Positions 49,117 through 58,474 of a stretch of 64,000 bases of DNA are shown here, in pieces. This stretch comes from CAVXFL01 sp963761015 (GTDB lineage Bacteria > Pseudomonadota > Alphaproteobacteria > Acetobacterales > Acetobacteraceae), in assembly GCA_963761015.1 (NCBI GenBank), contig CAVXFL010000020.1, positions 1-64,000 of the forward strand, read 5' to 3'. The notes below the pieces were generated by a model. It made no database searches and was not told the origin of the DNA. It saw only the letters and a program-made list of their open reading frames with translations. Both the position numbers and the translations under genes were made by a program. Position 1 is the first letter of the stretch. Each line of letters starts with the position of its first letter.

Positions 49117-49634
49117 GTGTCCTCGCCGGACGCCGGCGGACAGGCAAACGGCGCGAATGACCGCGCCAAGACTTCGTAGATCGGCCGCTTGAACCCGACC
49201 GCCAGCGCGGGCAGTTCCGCAAGCTCGCTCCAGCGCCAGGCGTCGAATTCCGGATGCGGGTCGAGATCGAGCCGGATATCCGCGTCCGTGCCGAGAAACC
49301 TGAGCGCGAACCAGCGCTGCCGCTGCCCACGATAGCGCCCGCCGAGGGCCCGGCCGAGCAATGCCGCGGGCAGATCGTAGCTGAGCCAGTCCGGGTGCTC
49401 GCCGACGATGCGCGCGCGGTCGGTGCCGATTTCCTCCTGCAGTTCCCGCATCACCGCCCGCCGCGGCTCCTCGCCGGGGTCCATCCCGCCCTGCGGCAAC
49501 TGCCAGCCGCCGGCAACGCCTTCCGCGTTCGGAAGGTGGGCGCGGCGTGCCACCAGCACCTTGCCGTGCCGGTCGAACAGCGCGGCCCCGACATTCAGGC
49601 GATAGGGAAGCCGGGCGAGGTCGGGGCTTGGCAC
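49107..49634 (-). CDS. rppH: RNA pyrophosphohydrolase RppH (Nudix)
   Basis: 175 residues from a GTG at 49634 (VPSPDLARLPYRLNVGAALF) preceded by CGGCGGG. The Nudix box GGMDPGEEPRRAVMRELQEE continues IG, complete with the REXXEE core. Flanking elements include GGWQLPQGG and YRGQRQRWFALRFLG, the RppH-type signature. It removes pyrophosphate from mRNA 5' ends. It follows the truncated membrane protein by 7 bp in a ctpA-containing operon. Intact. Confidence 0.93.
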   Translation of the reverse strand: MPSPDLARLPYRLNVGAALFDRHGKVLVARRAHLPNAEGVAGGWQLPQGGMDPGEEPRRAVMRELQEEIGTDRARIVGEHPDWLSYDLPAALLGRALGGRYRGQRQRWFALRFLGTDADIRLDLDPHPEFDAWRWSELAELPALAVGFKRPIYEVLARSFAPFACPPASGEDTQS

Positions 49635-49641
49635 CCCGCCG

Positions 49642-50121
49642 TCACTCCGGCGATTTGGCGCCGGCGTTGCCCGGAGCGGTGGATGGCGGCGTCGGTGCGG
49701 CCTTCGCGGCGGCGCCGGCTGCCGGCTCGGGAGCAGGTAGCGCGGCCGTGGCCGGCGGCGACATGGTCGGCGCGCCGGGCGCCGTGCCCGTTGTTGCTTC
49801 GGGCCTCGCGGCCGCCGGGGTGGCCGTCGGTGGAGCAGCCGCGACACCCGCGGCGGGCGGCGTGGCCGGCGTCGACGTGGCGGGCCCCGGCGAAGCAGCC
49901 GAGCCCCCCCCGGCCGGCAAGGCGGCGGACGGAGGCTGCGGCTGTGCCACCGCGGGCGGCGACCGACTCGCCGGGCCCGACCGGGGCGGGCCGAGCACCT
50001 GGAGCCATGCCGCCCCGGCGGCGAGCAGGACCAGAACCAAAACCCAGATCGCCGCCAGGGCTCGACCGGCCCGCGAGCGCCGCTCCATCGGCACGGCGCC
50101 CGCGTCCGCTTGCGAGGTCAT
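49642..50121 (-). CDS. Membrane-anchored Pro/Ala-rich protein, probable truncated polysaccharide deacetylase-like
   Basis: 159 residues. One membrane anchor (AIWVLVLVLLAAGAAWLQVL) at 23-42, then only low-complexity Pro/Ala/Thr/Gly sequence to the stop. Between ctpA and rppH alphaproteobacteria usually carry a divergent polysaccharide deacetylase with just such an N-terminus. Here the catalytic domain is missing and rppH follows after 7 bp. Either the catalytic part was lost by deletion or this is a separate anchor protein; I favour deletion. Confidence 0.6.
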   Translation of the reverse strand: MTSQADAGAVPMERRSRAGRALAAIWVLVLVLLAAGAAWLQVLGPPRSGPASRSPPAVAQPQPPSAALPAGGGSAASPGPATSTPATPPAAGVAAAPPTATPAAARPEATTGTAPGAPTMSPPATAALPAPEPAAGAAAKAAPTPPSTAPGNAGAKSPE

Positions 50122-50140
50122 GCGGCGGAACCCGCGCCGT

Positions 50141-51526
50141 TCATTGCGCGGAAACGCGCCTCGTCACCCCCATTGTGTCGATGAGCTTCACTGCCTGCTG
50201 GAGCTGAAAGTCGGTCGAAGACTTCGACGCATCGTAGGCCGGCCACGACGTCGGTGGCTTCTTCGGGATGGTCTTCACGATCGGCGGCAGATCGGTCCGC
50301 GGGGCCGGCGCGGATTCGGTGCCGCCGCTGTTGGTGATGATGTGCCGCAAATCGGCCTCGCGCTCGGGCACGAACTTCGGCTCGTCGGCACGTGTCTCCT
50401 GCACCGGCACGTCGGGCGTGATGCCGCGACCCTGGATCGAGCGGCCCGACGGCGTGTAGTAGCGCGCCGTGGTCAGCCGCATGGCGCCGTTGCCGGGTAG
50501 CGGGACCACGGTCTGCACCGAGCCCTTGCCGAAGCTGCGCACGCCGAGAAGGATCGCGCGGCGGTTGTCCTGCAGCGCGCCGGCGACGATCTCGCTCGCG
50601 GAGGCCGAGCCGTTGTTGATCAGCACCACCAACGGCGCGCCGTCGGTCAGATCGCCCTGCTTGGCGTCCCAGCGCTGACTGTCGTCGGGATGGCGTGCGC
50701 GGGTCGAGACGATTTCGCCGCGATCCAGGAAGTCGTTCGCCACCGCGACCGCCTGATCGAGCAGCCCGCCCGGATTGTTGCGCAGGTCGAGCACGTAACC
50801 CTTCAGGTGCCCGCCCGATTGCTGCTTCAGCTTCTGAATCGCCGCGCGGATGCCAGGATCGGCCTGCTCGTTGAATTGGGTGAGGCGGATGTAGCCGACG
50901 TCGCCCTCCAGATGCGACCGCGCGGTCTTGATGTGGATGACTTCGCGCGTCAGCGTGAACTCCATCGGCTTGTCGACGCCCTGGCGCTTCACCGTCAGCG
51001 TGATCTTGGTGTTCGGCGCGCCGCGCATCTTCTCGACCGCGTCGTTCAGGGAAAGCCCCTGCACGCTCTTGCCGTCGAGCGCCAGGATCAGGTCGCCCGC
51101 CTTGATGCCGGCATGAGCGGCCGGCGTGTCGTCGATCGGGGTGATGACCTTGATGAACCCGCTGTCCTGCGAGACCTCGATGCCGAGCCCGCCGAACTCG
51201 CCGCGCGTTTGCACCTGCATGTCGCGAAACGCCTTGGCATTCATGTAGCTCGAATGCGGATCGAGGCCGGTGAGCATGCCGTTGATCGCGTTCTCGACCA
51301 GTTCGCGGTCCTTCACCGGTTCCACATAGTCGGCGCGCACGCGCTCGAACACGTCACCGAACAGGCTGAGCAGTCGGTAGGTGTCCGTGGTGTCGCTGCT
51401 GTCGGCAAACGCCGTCGGCATGCCGATATGCAGCCCGAACCCCCGGGCCATCAGCCCAGCGGCAGGTCCAGCGGCGATTCCTGCCGAAAACGCGGCTCCC
51501 AGCAACAGGCCGGTGCGTAATTTCAT
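50141..51526 (-). CDS. ctpA: Carboxy-terminal processing protease (S41)
   Basis: 461 residues. Signal sequence/anchor (LLLGAAFSAGIAAGPAAGLM), S41 N-terminal region (GMLTGLDPHSSYMNAKAF), PDZ domain (FGGLGIEVSQDSGFIKVITP; AHAGIKAGDLILALDGKSV) and protease core. The catalytic Ser is in NNGSASASEIVAGAL and the Lys in RSFGKGSVQT. It cuts C-termini of periplasmic proteins, probably including cell-wall enzymes. It is encoded directly after the EnvC-like gene. Intact. Confidence 0.95.
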   Translation of the reverse strand: MKLRTGLLLGAAFSAGIAAGPAAGLMARGFGLHIGMPTAFADSSDTTDTYRLLSLFGDVFERVRADYVEPVKDRELVENAINGMLTGLDPHSSYMNAKAFRDMQVQTRGEFGGLGIEVSQDSGFIKVITPIDDTPAAHAGIKAGDLILALDGKSVQGLSLNDAVEKMRGAPNTKITLTVKRQGVDKPMEFTLTREVIHIKTARSHLEGDVGYIRLTQFNEQADPGIRAAIQKLKQQSGGHLKGYVLDLRNNPGGLLDQAVAVANDFLDRGEIVSTRARHPDDSQRWDAKQGDLTDGAPLVVLINNGSASASEIVAGALQDNRRAILLGVRSFGKGSVQTVVPLPGNGAMRLTTARYYTPSGRSIQGRGITPDVPVQETRADEPKFVPEREADLRHIITNSGGTESAPAPRTDLPPIVKTIPKKPPTSWPAYDASKSSTDFQLQQAVKLIDTMGVTRRVSAQ

Positions 51527-51606
51527 CCGAATTGACCCCCTCGTGTCACGCGTAACCAGTCACGCCTATCCAGTCCGGCGGCCGCCGGAACCGTCCGGCC
51601 GCCGCC

Positions 51607-52871
51607 TTACGCTCGCGCCTTCAACCATGGGACAGGGTTGACCGGCTGTCCGTTGTGCCGGAGCTCCAGGTAAAGGGTCGGACGGGCGGCCGACGTGTGC
51701 GGGTCCCAGCCCGCCATGGCGCCGACCGGCTCGCGTGCCTGCACGCGCCGTCCCACTTGCACGTCCAGGCGGTCGAGCCCCGCCAGGACGAAATGGTAAC
51801 CCGCTCCGCAATCCAGGATCAACAATAACCCGTATGATCGGAACGGCGCTGCAAAAACTATTTTCCCCCGCATGGGGCGACCACGCGGGCGGTGGGGGGT
51901 GTCCGGTAAGAAATGCCCTCGGCGGGGCCGGCCTCGGTGGCCTGACCGAACGATCTAAGCACGGTTCCGGCCACCGGCGCGGTCAATTGCCCGTGCGGCT
52001 CGCCGGGTCCGGGGCCGGCCGGCCGCGCCAGCGCCTGCTGCTCGCGCCGCGCCTTGCTCGCCTCGGCCTCGTGGCGCCGGCGTGCCGCTCGCGCGACGGC
52101 CTCGCGGGCGCGCGCCTCGGCGGCGCGGCGGTCGGCCTCCAGGCGGGCGATCACGTCGCGCAGGTTGGCGGCGCGCGCGGCGTCCCGCGCCGCCTGCCGC
52201 TCGGCATCGGCGGCTTCGTCCTCGGCGAGGCGCGCGTCGTGGTGGGCCGCCGCGAACTGCCGGTCGAGCGCCGCCGACTGCCGCGCCTGCTCCGACTCCG
52301 CCGCCGCGAGACGCGGGGTCTCGGCGGCGATTTCGCGAGTGAGCCGGGCCACCTCGTCCTGTTCGCGCCGCAGCGCCTCCGCCTCGGATTCGAGCTGGCG
52401 GCTGATGCCCCGCAGCACCAGCACGCCGCGCAACGCGTCCTCAGGCGGCGCGGGCACGGCGAGCAAGGTCTCAGCCGGGAAGCGCGACAGGCGTGCGATC
52501 AGCGGCAGCAGGGGCGCGAGATCGGCGGCGCGCCGCTTGAGCCGCGCCTCGGCCTCGCGGCGCCGGCGGGCGAGCGCGTCCATCCGTTGGGCGGCCGCCA
52601 AGGTGGCGAGTTCGGCCTTACGCAGCCGCGCGGCGGCGAGGACGCGTTCGGCGGCCAGCCGCGCCTGTTCCGCCTGCGCCGTTCGGGCGCGTTCCGCGGC
52701 CTGCCGCTGGGCCGCCAGCTTCGCCGCCCGGTCGCGCTCGACCTGGTGCAGTTGCTGGCGGGCCGCTTCGGGCGAGCGTTGCTTCGGCGCCTTCGCCGCG
52801 CCCATTCCGGCAAGCACGGCAAGCGCGAGGACAATGCAAATTTCGCCATGGCGAGAGGAGGGCCGCCGCAT
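51607..52871 (-). CDS. EnvC-like murein hydrolase activator (LytM), frame broken near 51,865
   Basis: About 421 residues. Signal peptide (CIVLALAVLAGMGAAKA), a long coiled coil (QLHQVERDRAAKLAAQRQAA to about residue 300) and a LytM/M23 domain (ISYRTPPTARVVAPCGGKIV, YHFVLAGLDRLDVQVGRRV). The domain lacks the catalytic HxH (LYLELRHNGQPVNP), as in EnvC, so it is expected to activate amidases and not to cut. The frame breaks in a G5 run followed by A4 at about 51,862-51,871: one G is missing. The ATG at 52871 is chosen to begin just before the signal peptide. Confidence 0.85.
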
Positions 52872-52959
52872 AGCGGCCCCGAACTGCCTCGCCGTTCTGC
52901 GTCTCGCGCTGACGGGGTGAACCAGCCTCAATCGGCCTCGCTGCGATGCTTCCGCAGCT

Positions 52960-54402
52960 TTACCTGCCGGTCAGGATTCGCTCCACCAATTGCCGCACCG
53001 TCGGGATGAAGCCGTTGGAATAGAAAGGGTCGGAGGCGAAGCGGAAGGCGTTGTGGCCAGAGAACATCAGATTGTTCTCCATCTGCTCCGGATCGTCCGA
53101 CTGATGGCCGACCGTCTGCAAGGTCTTCTGGATGCAGTAGCTGCGCGGGTCGGCCTTCTTGCCGGTACTGTAATCCGGCGGGTGCTGGCTCCAGTTGGAG
53201 AAGCGGCACTCGCTCAGGCAGCCCATGCAGGCGACCTGATCGGCGCGCAGTTCCTCGGCCTTGGCGGCGGTGACGAAAACCAGGGTCGAATCCGGCGTGC
53301 GCAGCGCCTCGATGAAGCCCTGCGCCTCCCAGCCCAGCGCGTGTTCCAGGTCATGGGGCGTCAAGTAAACCAACCGCTTGCGCGGGCCGACGCCGAACGG
53401 CGCCACGTGCTCGCCGACCGGCTCGGTGGTGTACGCGACCTGACGCTCGTTGCGCTCGCGCAGTTCCTCGATGAACCGGTTGTTCACCGCGCTCGACCAG
53501 AAGCCGGTCGGGCTGAAATGGTTCAGGAAGATATCGCCTTCCTTGAGTGTCAGTAGCTTGCGCTTCCAGGCCTCGCCGATCGGGCTTTCCTGGGTCAACA
53601 GCGGCCGGGTGCCGAATTGGAAGGCCATCGGCCCGAGATCGGGGTTGCCGATCCAGTCCTCCCACTCCTCCAGCCACCACACGCCGCCGGCCATGATGAT
53701 GGGCGTTTCGCCCAGGCCGAATTCCCGCATCAGCTTGCGCAGCGCCAGCACGCGCGGGAACGGGTCCTCCGGCTTGGTCGGGTCCTCGCTGTTCGACAGC
53801 CCGTTGTGGCCGCCGGCGAGCCAGGGGTCTTCGTACACGACACCGCCGAGCAACCCGGCGGCCTTGTGGTAGGCGCGTTTCCACAGCGCGTTGAAGGCGC
53901 GGGCCGAGGAAATGATCGGGTAGTAGTAGACGCCGAACTTCGCCGCGATGTCGGACAGCCGGTACGGCATGCCGGCGCCGCAGGTGAGCCCGCTGATCAG
54001 CCCGCGCGCGCCTTCCAGCACGCCGGTGATGACGTGCTCCGCCCCGGCCATCTCCCAAAGGATGTTGGCGTGTATCCGGCCCTTTCCGGCGGCCAGTTCG
54101 TAGGCCTGCCGCGCCTGGGCGATGCCGCCCTAAATCGCGTAGGCGATCAACTCCTCGTGCCGCTCCCGGCGAGTCCGGCCATGATAGACCTGCTCGACCA
54201 GTTGGCCGTTCGCGTCGTAGCTGTCGGCGTTCACGGCGCTGAACGTGCCGACCCCGCCGGCCGCCGCCCAATTGCCGGACGAGACGCCGTTCGAGACGGA
54301 AATGCCCTTGCCGCCTTCGACCAGCGGGAGCACGTCCACGCCGCCCATGCGGATCGTATCGATCGCCATCATGGCTGCCGTCTTCCTCTGAGATTCGCGC
54401 AT
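52960..54402 (-). CDS. Nitronate monooxygenase-like flavoprotein with in-frame amber codon
   Basis: About 480 residues in one frame except a TAG at 54130-54132 (complement), between HEELIAYAI and GGIAQARQAYELAAGKGRIH. FMN-barrel signatures: GISVSNGVSSGNWAAAGGVG, GLTCGAGMPYRLSDIAAKFG, ETPIIMAGGVWWLEEWEDWI and AFQFGTRPLLTQESPIGEAW. A Cys-containing loop (ACMGCLSECRFSNW) is also present. A single C-to-T change (CAG to TAG) would explain the stop; there is no indel. Whether it is real or an error cannot be told from sequence. Substrate unknown. Confidence 0.78.
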
Positions 54403-54511
54403 CCGCCGCTCGGCCGATTACGGCCGGCAAAAACCCACGCGGAGCGCGGCGACGCCCGTCCCGTCGCCATAGACGGGCGTCGCCATAATGTCACGAGCCC
54501 TCACGGATCTG

Positions 54512-56701
54512 TCATGCGATCGGGCTACTCGGCGGCATGTCCGGTCTCGAACCGCTCGCGGCGTTCGCGGGCTCGCGGCCGCCTTTCGGGCCGACCTTCT
54601 CGGAAATGTCCTCGCCGGTGGCCTGATCGACCACACGCATGGACAGCTTCACCTTGCCGCGGTCGTCGAAGCCCAGCACCTTCACGCGCACCAGATCGCC
54701 GACATTCACGATATCGGAGGTCTTGTTCACGCGCCCCGACGCCAACTCGCTGATATGCACGAGCCCGTCGCGGGAGCCCAGGAAGTTCACGAAGGCGCCG
54801 AAATCGGCGGTCTTCACCACCTTGCCCGTGTAGATGACGCCGACCTCGGGCTCGGCGACGATGCCGCGGATCCAGTCGATCGCGGCCTGCGCCTCGGCTT
54901 GGTCGGTGGCGGCGATCTTCACCGTGCCGTCGTCGTCGATGTCGATCTTGCAGCCGGTCACCTCGACGATCTCGCGGATCACCTTGCCGCCGGTGCCGAT
55001 GATCTCGCGGATCTTGTCCTTCGGCACGTTGATGACGTGGATGCGCGGCGCGGTGGCGGCGACGTCACTGCGCGCGCCGGTGATCGCCTTGGCCATTTCG
55101 CCCAGGATGTGCAGCCGCCCCTCGCGCGCCTGATCGAGCGCGATGCGCATGATCTCCGGCGTGATCGAGGTGATCTTGATATCCATTTGCAAGCTGGTGA
55201 CGCCCGCTTCCGTGCCGGCGACCTTGAAGTCCATGTCGCCGAGATGGTCCTCGTCGCCGATGATGTCCGAGAGCACCGCGAAGCCGCGCTCCTCCTTGAT
55301 CAATCCCATGGCGATGCCGGCGACCGGGCGCTTCAGCGGCACGCCCGCGTCCATCAGCGCGAGCGAGCTGCCGCACACCGTCGCCATGGACGAACTGCCG
55401 TTGGACTCGGTGATCTCGCTGACGATGCGCAAGGTGTACGGAAACACTTCCTTGTCCGGCAGCAGCGGGTGGATGGCGCGCCAGGCCAGCTTGCCGTGGC
55501 CGATCTCGCGCCGCCCCGGGCTGCCCATGCGTCCGGCCTCGCCCACCGAGTAGGGCGGGAAGTTGTAGTGCAGCATGAAATGCTCGCGGTACTCGCCCGC
55601 GAGCGCGTCGATCACCTGCTCGTCCTGGCCGGTGCCGAGCGTGGCCACGCAGAGCGCCTGCGTCTCGCCGCGGGTGAACAGCGCACTGCCGTGCGCCCGT
55701 GGCAGCACGCCGACTTCGGCGACGATCGGGCGAATGGTCCGGGTGTCGCGCCCGTCGATGCGGATGCCGGTGTCGAGAACGGCGTCGCGCACCACCTCCG
55801 CCTCGACGTCCTTGAGCAGCGGCTTGGCGCGAACGACGTCCAGCCCCTCTTCTTCCAGCCGCTCGACGACCTGCTTCTTGATCGCCGCGACCTTCTCCTG
55901 GCGGAGCTGCTTCGCGCGCTCGTGATAGGCCTCGGCGAGCGGCGCGCGGGCCAGTTCCTCGATGCGGGTGCGCAGCTCGCGCTCCTGCTCCGCCGGCTCC
56001 ACCATGTCCCACGGGTCCTTCGCCGCGTGCTCGGCCAGTTCGATGATGGCCTGGATCACCGGCTGGAACTGCTGGTGACCGAAGGTGACCGCGCCGAGCA
56101 TGGCCGCCTCGGACAGCTCGCTCGCCTCGCTCTCGACCATCAGCACGCCCTCGGCGGTGCCGGCGACCACCAGATCGAGCTGCGATTGCTCGCGCTGCTC
56201 CGCGGTCGGGTTCAGCACGTACTGGCCGTCGATCTGGGCGACCCGCGCGCCGCCGACCGGGCCGAAGAACGGGATGCCGGAGAGCGTCAGCGCCGCCGAG
56301 CAGCCGATCATGGCGACGATGTCGGCGGCATTCTCGAGGTCGTGGCTCAGCACCGTGGCGATGACCTGGACCTCGTTGCGGAAGCCCTCGGGGAACAGCG
56401 GGCGGATCGGGCGGTCGATCAACCGGCTGACCAGCGTTTCATGCTCCGACGGCCTTCCCTCGCGCTTGAAGAACCCGCCGGGGATCTTGCCGGCCGCGAA
56501 GGCCTTCTCCTGGTAATTCACCGTGAGCGGAAAGAAGTCCTGCCCCGGCCGGGCGTTCCTGTCGCCCACGGCAGTGCAGAGCACGATCGTATCGCCGTAG
56601 CGCGCCAGGACGGCGCCGTCGGCCTGGCGGGCGATCTTGCCGGTTTCCAGGACCAGCTTGCGGCCGCCCCAGTCGAGTTCCTTGCGGAAATAATTGAACA
56701 T
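54512..56701 (-). CDS. pnp: Polyribonucleotide nucleotidyltransferase
   Basis: 729 residues, intact. Two RNase PH domains (GGRKLVLETGKIARQADGAV; RIDGRDTRTIRPIVAEVGVL, with FTRGETQALCVATLGTGQDE), the KH domain (IREIIGTGGKVIREIVEVTG) and an S1 domain (VIYTGKVVKTADFGAFVNFL). It degrades RNA 3' to 5' in the degradosome. The start MFNYFRKELDWGG at 56701 has GAGGA upstream. The gene follows rpsO, the classic rpsO-pnp order. Confidence 0.97.
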   Translation of the reverse strand: MFNYFRKELDWGGRKLVLETGKIARQADGAVLARYGDTIVLCTAVGDRNARPGQDFFPLTVNYQEKAFAAGKIPGGFFKREGRPSEHETLVSRLIDRPIRPLFPEGFRNEVQVIATVLSHDLENAADIVAMIGCSAALTLSGIPFFGPVGGARVAQIDGQYVLNPTAEQREQSQLDLVVAGTAEGVLMVESEASELSEAAMLGAVTFGHQQFQPVIQAIIELAEHAAKDPWDMVEPAEQERELRTRIEELARAPLAEAYHERAKQLRQEKVAAIKKQVVERLEEEGLDVVRAKPLLKDVEAEVVRDAVLDTGIRIDGRDTRTIRPIVAEVGVLPRAHGSALFTRGETQALCVATLGTGQDEQVIDALAGEYREHFMLHYNFPPYSVGEAGRMGSPGRREIGHGKLAWRAIHPLLPDKEVFPYTLRIVSEITESNGSSSMATVCGSSLALMDAGVPLKRPVAGIAMGLIKEERGFAVLSDIIGDEDHLGDMDFKVAGTEAGVTSLQMDIKITSITPEIMRIALDQAREGRLHILGEMAKAITGARSDVAATAPRIHVINVPKDKIREIIGTGGKVIREIVEVTGCKIDIDDDGTVKIAATDQAEAQAAIDWIRGIVAEPEVGVIYTGKVVKTADFGAFVNFLGSRDGLVHISELASGRVNKTSDIVNVGDLVRVKVLGFDDRGKVKLSMRVVDQATGEDISEKVGPKGGREPANAASGSRPDMPPSSPIA

Positions 56702-56801
56702 TCGGTACGCGTCCTCAGGATGGCGCGTGCGCGGGCCAGCATCCCGGAACGATCCTGCGCCTCCTCGGGGGAGACGGCGTCTCGGGCGGCATGGAGGGAC
56801 C

Positions 56802-56822
56802 CCAACGCAAGCGCAGCGTTGG
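56802..56822 (-). promoter_or_regulatory. Hairpin in rpsO-pnp leader
   Basis: CCAACGC and GCGTTGG form a perfect 7-bp stem around a 7-nt loop in the 333-bp gap between rpsO and pnp. In E. coli a stem-loop in this place is cut by RNase III and mediates pnp autocontrol; that function is only inferred here. No U-tract follows, so it is not a terminator. Nothing else was found in the gap. Confidence 0.4.
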
Positions 56823-57034
56823 TAGTCCGCGGCGGTCTGCGCGCGGTAAGGGCGCAAGCCGCGGAAACCATGTGGCCGGAAACGCCGTCGCGACTCCCGC
56901 CTGTCGGCTGGTGCCGGATCGGCCGTTCCTGTGTCCCGCCGCATGCGCGGGTTGCCACCCGCACCACCACGGCGCGGGAGCCAGTCGGCTATATGGGCCC
57001 GGACGACGCCGAGGCCACCAGCGCGGCGGAATTA

Positions 57035-57304
57035 TTAGCGCCGCAGGTTCAGTCGCGCGATCAGGGTTTCGTACCGCGAGGCGTCCTTGCGCTTCAAATA
57101 GTCGAGCAGGCTCCGCCGCTGCCCGACCAGCATCAGCAGGCCGCGCCGGGAGTGAAAATCCTTGGCGTGGGTCTTCAGGTGCCCGGTCAGGTTGCCGATG
57201 CGCTCGGTGAGGATCGCCACCTGCACCTCCGGGCTGCCGGTATCGTTCGGCACCCTGGCGTATTCCTGGACGAGCGCCGTGCGGCGCTCCGCGGTAATCG
57301 ACAT
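57035..57304 (-). CDS. rpsO: 30S ribosomal protein S15
   Basis: 89 residues, the exact bacterial length. MSITAERRTALVQEYARVPN, DTGSPEVQVAILTERIGNLT, HLKTHAKDFHSRRGLLMLVG and QRRSLLDYLKRKDASRYETL are all canonical. It binds 16S rRNA in the platform. GGAG lies 9 nt upstream. It is 44 bp after truB in the same direction. Confidence 0.98.
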   Translation of the reverse strand: MSITAERRTALVQEYARVPNDTGSPEVQVAILTERIGNLTGHLKTHAKDFHSRRGLLMLVGQRRSLLDYLKRKDASRYETLIARLNLRR

Positions 57305-57348
57305 CGCCTGATCTCCGGCTCCGAGGTGAAAGGGCGCGTGGCGCGCGG

Positions 57349-58269
57349 CTACAGCAACCGTTCCGGCCTGAGCCAGCCGTCTTCGAGGCGGCACAAGCCA
57401 AGCACGCGGCTCCCCGCCATGGCACGCGCCAACCCGCCTTGGGGATCGGCCGTCCGTGGAATCCGCCCCATCAGATCGACCAGGCTGATCGCCTGACCGT
57501 GCGAGAGGGCGGCGGCTTCGGCTTCGGTCAGGGCCAGTGCCGGGATGTCGGCCAGCGCGGTCGCGACCGGAAGCAGCAAGTCCGGGGAAGCGGGCGCCGT
57601 ATCGCCGGACGCGAGCACTTTGTCCAGCGGAATCGCCTGCGCCTCGGTGAAGGGTCCGACGCGCAACCGACGCAGGGCGGAAATATGGCCGACCGTCCCG
57701 CAGGCGACGGCCAGGTCGCGCGCCAGACTGCGCATGTAGACGCCCTTGCCGCATTCGGCTTCCAGCACGGCGGTATCGGGATCAGGGCGCTCGATCAGGT
57801 CAAATCGGTCCACGTGAGCCGGGCGCGGCGGCAGCGCGGCGGGACGGCCCTCGCGCGCCATGTCGTAGGCCCGCTCGCCGGCCACCTTCACGGCCGAGAA
57901 CACGGGGGGAATCTGCATGATGTCGCCGATGAAGGCGGGCAGCGCCGCGCGGATCCGCTGGTCGGTGGGCCGCTCGTCCGAACTGGCGATCACCTGCCCG
58001 TCCGCGTCGTCGGTATCGCGCGCCTCGCCGAAGCGGATAGTGAAGCGGTAGAGTTTTGTGCCGTCCATGACATAGGGCACGGTCTTGGTGGCCGCGCCGA
58101 ACGCGACCGGCAGCACGCCGGTCGCCAGTGGATCGAGCGTGCCGCCATGCCCGGCTTTCTGCGCGTCGAAGGTGCGGCGCACCTTGTTCACCACGTCGGT
58201 GCTGGTCAGCCCCGGCGGCTTGTCGATGATCAGCCACCCGTCCAGCGGGCGGCCACGGCGGCGGCGCAT
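57349..58269 (-). CDS. truB: tRNA pseudouridine(55) synthase
   Basis: 306 residues from MRRRRGRPLDGWLIIDKPPG. The catalytic Asp is in GHGGTLDPLATGVLPVAFG, with TKTVPYVMDGTKLYRFTIRF, PPVFSAVKVAGERAYDMARE and YMRSLARDLAVACGTVGHIS following. It modifies U55 of tRNA. First gene of truB-rpsO-pnp here; infB-rbfA are not next to it. Intact. Confidence 0.96.
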   Translation of the reverse strand: MRRRRGRPLDGWLIIDKPPGLTSTDVVNKVRRTFDAQKAGHGGTLDPLATGVLPVAFGAATKTVPYVMDGTKLYRFTIRFGEARDTDDADGQVIASSDERPTDQRIRAALPAFIGDIMQIPPVFSAVKVAGERAYDMAREGRPAALPPRPAHVDRFDLIERPDPDTAVLEAECGKGVYMRSLARDLAVACGTVGHISALRRLRVGPFTEAQAIPLDKVLASGDTAPASPDLLLPVATALADIPALALTEAEAAALSHGQAISLVDLMGRIPRTADPQGGLARAMAGSRVLGLCRLEDGWLRPERLL

Positions 58270-58415
58270 GTGGTCTCTCTCGTCGGCAGGTCGATGAACT
58301 GCGGGAGATGGCGCGGCCCGCGTTCCCATTCAGATCGTGGGCATCGGCGGGATTGCCAGAGCCCAGCAAAGCCCTCCGAAGCGGCCCGGACAAACGCCGG
58401 AGACAGCTCCGCGAC

Positions 58416-58452
58416 AAAAAGCGGCGCGCGCGGATTGCCCAGCGCGCGCCGC
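58416..58452 (-). terminator. Rho-independent terminator after clpA
   Basis: A perfect 11-bp GC stem (GCGGCGCGCGC with GCGCGCGCCGC, 58421-58431 and 58442-58452) with a 10-nt loop is followed on the minus strand by TTTTT. It lies 22 bp after the clpA stop and separates clpA from truB. Confidence 0.85.
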
Positions 58453-58474
58453 GGCTTCCGCCGGAAAGGCGGGG

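Noticed and set aside
49660..49990. Possible tandem repeat or CRISPR-like region
   Set aside because: The Pro/Ala-rich coding sequence gives irregular GC repeats with no constant spacer length. No CRISPR array is present anywhere in the window.
51735..53009. Long plus-strand open frame over the EnvC-like gene
   Set aside because: Composition is typical of antisense to a coiled-coil gene; no domain or start signal.
54488..57496. A 1002-codon open frame on the plus strand
   Set aside because: It is entirely antisense to pnp, rpsO and the start of truB, all of which are certain. It is rich in Arg, Ala and His as expected of a GC-rich shadow.
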